8,152 nt of DNA from Bacteroidaceae bacterium (GTDB lineage: Bacteria; Bacteroidota; Bacteroidia; Bacteroidales; Bacteroidaceae). The notes below the pieces were generated by a model. The model was not told the DNA's origin and ran no database searches. It was given only the letters and a program-made list of their open reading frames with translations. The DNA is taken from assembly GCA_900768625.1 (NCBI GenBank), contig CAAGDO010000305.1:1-8152 (forward strand). The letters run 5' to 3'. Shown one piece after another: positions 5,843-8,152 of the stretch; within the stretch, counting starts at the first letter, position 1, and each line of letters starts with the position of its first letter. Both the position numbers and the translations under genes were made by a program.

Positions 5843-6817
5843 ATGATGGCCTCGACAGACGAAATTTACATGCGCCGATGCATCCAATTGGCCCTTCAAG
5901 GACAGATGCACGCCGCACCCAACCCGATGGTAGGAGCTGTGATTGTTCACGAAGGCCGCATCATCGGCGAAGGATTCCACACCTGTTGCGGAAAACCGCA
6001 TGCTGAGGTGAATGCCATCAACTCCGTGCGTCCCGCAGACCGTGCGCTGCTCAAGGATTCCACGCTCTATGTGAGCCTCGAGCCGTGTGCCCACTACGGA
6101 CGTACGCCGCCCTGTGCCTTGCTCATTGTGCGCACAGGTATCCCACGTGTGGTTGTGGGGTGCATCGATCCCTTTGCGAAAGTGCAGGGTCGCGGCATCG
6201 CCATTCTGCGTGAGGCAGGCACCGAGGTGAAGGTGGGTGTGCTCGAGGCAGAATGTCAAGCGCTCAATCGTCGCTTCATCACTGCGCAGACGCTCCATCG
6301 TCCCTTTGTCACCCTGAAATGGGCGCGTTCGGCCGACGGATTCATCGATGCCTGGCGCGAATCAGCCGATGAGGCTCCCGCCCGTCTGTCGTCGGCCCAC
6401 AGCCTCATGCGTGTCCATCATCTCCGCGCGCTCCATCAGGCCATCCTTGTGGGGCACAGCACGCTCGAACTTGACCGTCCGTCGCTCACGGTGCGCCACT
6501 GGGTGGGTGTTGACCCCTTGCGCGTGGTGCTTGGCCGCGTGGCCGAAGGTGAACTTCCCTCGGGCTTTCAGGCTTATGCCGATATCGACACGATGCTCTC
6601 CGACCTCTATCGTCGCGGCGTGCAATCGCTCCTCGTCGAAGGTGGCCAGCAGACGCTGCAAAGCTTCATCGACCGTGGTCTTTGGAACGAAGCCTGGGTG
6701 GAGCTCTCCCCGGTCGTGCTCGGTAGCGGAGTGCCCGAACCACGCATGCCGGCTGGCGTGACGCTCAAAGCCGAAGAGGCGTTCGGCGCCACCATTCTCC
6801 ATTATTCCAACGATTGA
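5843..6817 (+). CDS. ribD: Bifunctional riboflavin biosynthesis deaminase/reductase
   Basis: RibD carries out two consecutive steps of riboflavin synthesis in the cytoplasm: deamination of the diaminopyrimidine made from GTP, then NADPH-dependent reduction of its ribosyl side chain. The 324 residues cover both domains. Deaminase domain (about 1-148): 'APNPMVGAV' (25-33), the zinc ligand and proton-shuttle motif His53-Ala54-Glu55, and the other zinc ligands in 'EPCAHYGRTPPCA' (Cys82, Cys91). Reductase domain (about 152-324): 'PFVTLKWARSADG' (154-166), 'ILVGHSTLELDRPSLTVR' (201-218) for substrate and cofactor, and 'LLVEGGQQTLQSFI' (263-276). The start could be either Met1 (5843) or Met2 (5846). 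No ribosome-binding motif or riboswitch is evident. The other riboflavin genes are not in the window, so it is either alone or dispersed. Confidence 0.95.
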   Translation: MMASTDEIYMRRCIQLALQGQMHAAPNPMVGAVIVHEGRIIGEGFHTCCGKPHAEVNAINSVRPADRALLKDSTLYVSLEPCAHYGRTPPCALLIVRTGIPRVVVGCIDPFAKVQGRGIAILREAGTEVKVGVLEAECQALNRRFITAQTLHRPFVTLKWARSADGFIDAWRESADEAPARLSSAHSLMRVHHLRALHQAILVGHSTLELDRPSLTVRHWVGVDPLRVVLGRVAEGELPSGFQAYADIDTMLSDLYRRGVQSLLVEGGQQTLQSFIDRGLWNEAWVELSPVVLGSGVPEPRMPAGVTLKAEEAFGATILHYSND

Positions 6818-7056
6818 TGCCCCTTTCGCGCGGCGCAGAGGCAGCGAGATTCGCAGCCATGGCGTTTCGCTCCGCGAAGATAACAAAAAAAACGTAGCCG
6901 TCGGTCCTCCTGATGCGGCCAAAGCCCCGTCATCCCATTCCGTCCTTCTGCCAACAGGGAGATTCCTTCGTCAGGCGTGGAGCGGATGGCATCCCAAACG
7001 CATACAGACAGGCGGCACCCCATTTCCATCCCTATTTTCCATTTTTCCTATTCTTG
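6818..7056. other. Intergenic region between ribD and the rhomboid gene
   Basis: 239 nt without a supported gene. The rhomboid reading frame stays open back to 6913, but the extra 48 residues (rich in Pro, Arg, His) do not resemble a rhomboid N-terminus and precede a good start. There is a small TTCGC/GCGAA stem near 6867-6879, but no T run follows, so I do not call a terminator. The stretch just before 7057 is rich in T and C. Confidence 0.4.
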
Positions 7057-8016
7057 ATGAATCAACGTTTCCTTCCTGTGACGCGCAATCTGCTCATCAT
7101 CAACGTCATCTGCTTCCTCCTGCAGAAGGTGTTTCAAATGCGCGGCATCGACCTGAGCAACCTTTTCGGTCTTCATTTCGTGATGGCCGACAGCTTCGGC
7201 CTTTGGCAGCTGGTGAGCTATATGTTCCTCCATGCCAACCTCACCCACCTCTTCTTCAACATGTTCTCCCTTTGGATGTTCGGCAGCCTGATTGAGCGAA
7301 CGATGGGGGCGAAGAGATTCCTGACCTATTTCTTCGTGTGCGGCATCGGAGCCGGTATCTGTCAGGAACTTTGGCAAATGGGTGACTACCTCATCGAAGG
7401 CATGTACGCCTACGATATGGTCAACACCGGGAACAGCATGATGCCCATGTCGGCCTTCCTCAACCTTTGGACCACCATCGGAGCCTCCGGTGCCTGCTAC
7501 GGTGTGTTGCTGGCCTTCGGCATGCTCTATCCCAACGAACGCATCATGCTGCTTATTCCTCCCATTCCGATGAAGGCGAAATACTTTGTGGCGGGATATG
7601 CCGTGATCGAGCTCATTTCGGCTTATGCCTCCAACGACAACGTGGCCCATTTCGCCCACCTCGGCGGTATGCTCTTCGGTTGGCTCCTGCTGCGCCGCTG
7701 GATGCGCAAGGCCCGCCGTACCAACCAGCAGCGCAACGGCTGGACGCAATGGACTGAACCACAAGCCGCCCGTCCTTCGCTCTGGAAGCGCTTGACCGAC
7801 TTCACGAAAGGATTGACGGGGCGGAAAAAGGTTTCCACTGATGGAAATGCCCACCATACGCCCTATCGCAGTGAAACGGACTATGAATACAACGAACGCC
7901 GCAAGAAGGAAGAGCAGCGTATGGATGAAATCCTCGAAAAGGTGCGCCGTTCGGGCTATAACAGCCTGACACGCGAAGAAAAGGACGAACTCTTCCGCAT
8001 CAGCCGTCACGGTTGA
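7057..8016 (+). CDS. Rhomboid family intramembrane serine protease
   Basis: A 319-residue protein that cuts transmembrane segments of other proteins within the membrane. The start at 7057 (MNQRFLPVTRNLLIINV) places the first membrane helix at the N-terminus, as in the family. 'FLHANLTHLFFNMFSLWMFG' (57-76) holds the conserved His64 and Asn68 that help form the oxyanion site. 'GASG' (142-145) contains the catalytic Ser144, and 'NVAHFAHLGGMLFG' (195-208) contains His201, its likely partner. About six membrane helices end near residue 212. The tail (about 213-319) is soluble and basic, then charged, finishing with 'RSGYNSLTREEKDELFRIS' (298-316), the small DUF6576-type region found on many Bacteroidetes rhomboids. 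Residues 105-140 are a longer loop before the catalytic helix. Natural substrates cannot be predicted. Confidence 0.94.
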   Translation: MNQRFLPVTRNLLIINVICFLLQKVFQMRGIDLSNLFGLHFVMADSFGLWQLVSYMFLHANLTHLFFNMFSLWMFGSLIERTMGAKRFLTYFFVCGIGAGICQELWQMGDYLIEGMYAYDMVNTGNSMMPMSAFLNLWTTIGASGACYGVLLAFGMLYPNERIMLLIPPIPMKAKYFVAGYAVIELISAYASNDNVAHFAHLGGMLFGWLLLRRWMRKARRTNQQRNGWTQWTEPQAARPSLWKRLTDFTKGLTGRKKVSTDGNAHHTPYRSETDYEYNERRKKEEQRMDEILEKVRRSGYNSLTREEKDELFRISRHG

Positions 8017-8113
8017 TGCATGACATGGAGCTTTCCTTGTGGAGAATCGGAAAAAGGGTGGTTCTGAAAATCCTGAAGTCGTCTGAACTTTTATGAAATT
8101 CAAGATTTGCCTT

Positions 8114-8121
8114 TATTTTTG
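8114..8121 (+). promoter_or_regulatory. Possible -7 promoter box for a gene beyond the right edge
   Basis: TATTTTTG fits the Bacteroidetes TAnnTTTG pattern. A TTTT, not the expected TTTG, lies 21 nt upstream as a weak -33 candidate. It follows the rhomboid stop by about 100 nt, and only 31 nt remain to the window end, so the gene it would serve is not visible. Confidence 0.3.
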
Positions 8122-8152
8122 AGGCGTTTTTAGGCCTTGAAGAGGGAGTGTA

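Noticed and set aside
5738..6298. Upstream extension of the prmC frame to 470 residues
   Set aside because: The extra part overlaps ribD in antisense and has no homology to PrmC. The Met at 5737 gives the normal family length and N-terminus.
6913..7056. 48-residue N-terminal extension of the rhomboid
   Set aside because: In frame, but not similar to rhomboid N-termini and with odd composition. The Met at 7057 is followed at once by the expected first helix.
7049..7056. TATTCTTG as a promoter box for the rhomboid gene
   Set aside because: One base off the consensus and directly against the start codon, so a transcript starting from it would lack the start.
7048..8103. 351-codon - strand frame opposite the rhomboid gene
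   Set aside because: His/Glu-rich translation without domains; it is the antisense shadow of the rhomboid, whose catalytic motifs are clear.

Overview
The window looks like chromosomal DNA from a member of the Bacteroidales, most likely a Prevotella-like genus. Four signs point there: an AAA-ATPase-like/PD-(D/E)XK gene of the type greatly expanded in these genomes, a rhomboid protease with the C-terminal soluble tail usual in Bacteroidetes, a secreted hydrolase ending in the short 'YTLQGQ...GIYI..GRKV..K' tail common in Prevotella secreted proteins, and a TAnnTTTG-type promoter box. No rRNA, tRNA, CRISPR array or transposase was seen.

Left part (223-2939, all + strand): a small secreted Lys/Cys-rich protein, an ECF sigma factor, a one-pass membrane protein that is the likely anti-sigma factor, a secreted Spy/CpxP-like protein and a secreted alpha/beta hydrolase. 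The first four are tightly packed (17-nt gap, 4-nt ATGA overlap, 24-nt gap) and look like one envelope-stress type operon. The hydrolase follows after 67 nt and may or may not belong to it.

Middle (2940-4885): one 524-residue AAA-ATPase-like/PD-(D/E)XK gene on the - strand, lower in GC than its right-hand neighbours in sampled lines. It has its own candidate promoter box, and a candidate intrinsic terminator lies just upstream of it. It sits between two direct repeats of 32 bp (31 identical). The left repeat is one arm of a near-perfect 31-bp hairpin, and the right repeat is followed by a run of six T. Joining left and right at the repeat rebuilds a single strong terminator between the hydrolase and prmC. 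This suggests the ATPase gene was inserted into an older terminator and duplicated one arm.

Right part (4886-8152): prmC (release-factor glutamine methyltransferase, - strand) and ribD (bifunctional riboflavin deaminase/reductase, + strand) are divergent housekeeping genes sharing a 105-nt gap. After a 239-nt gap comes a rhomboid intramembrane protease with a cytoplasmic C-terminal tail. The window ends with a possible promoter for a gene beyond the edge.

I did not find a clearly new defence or mobile system. The most notable observation is the repeat-bracketed ATPase/nuclease cassette.
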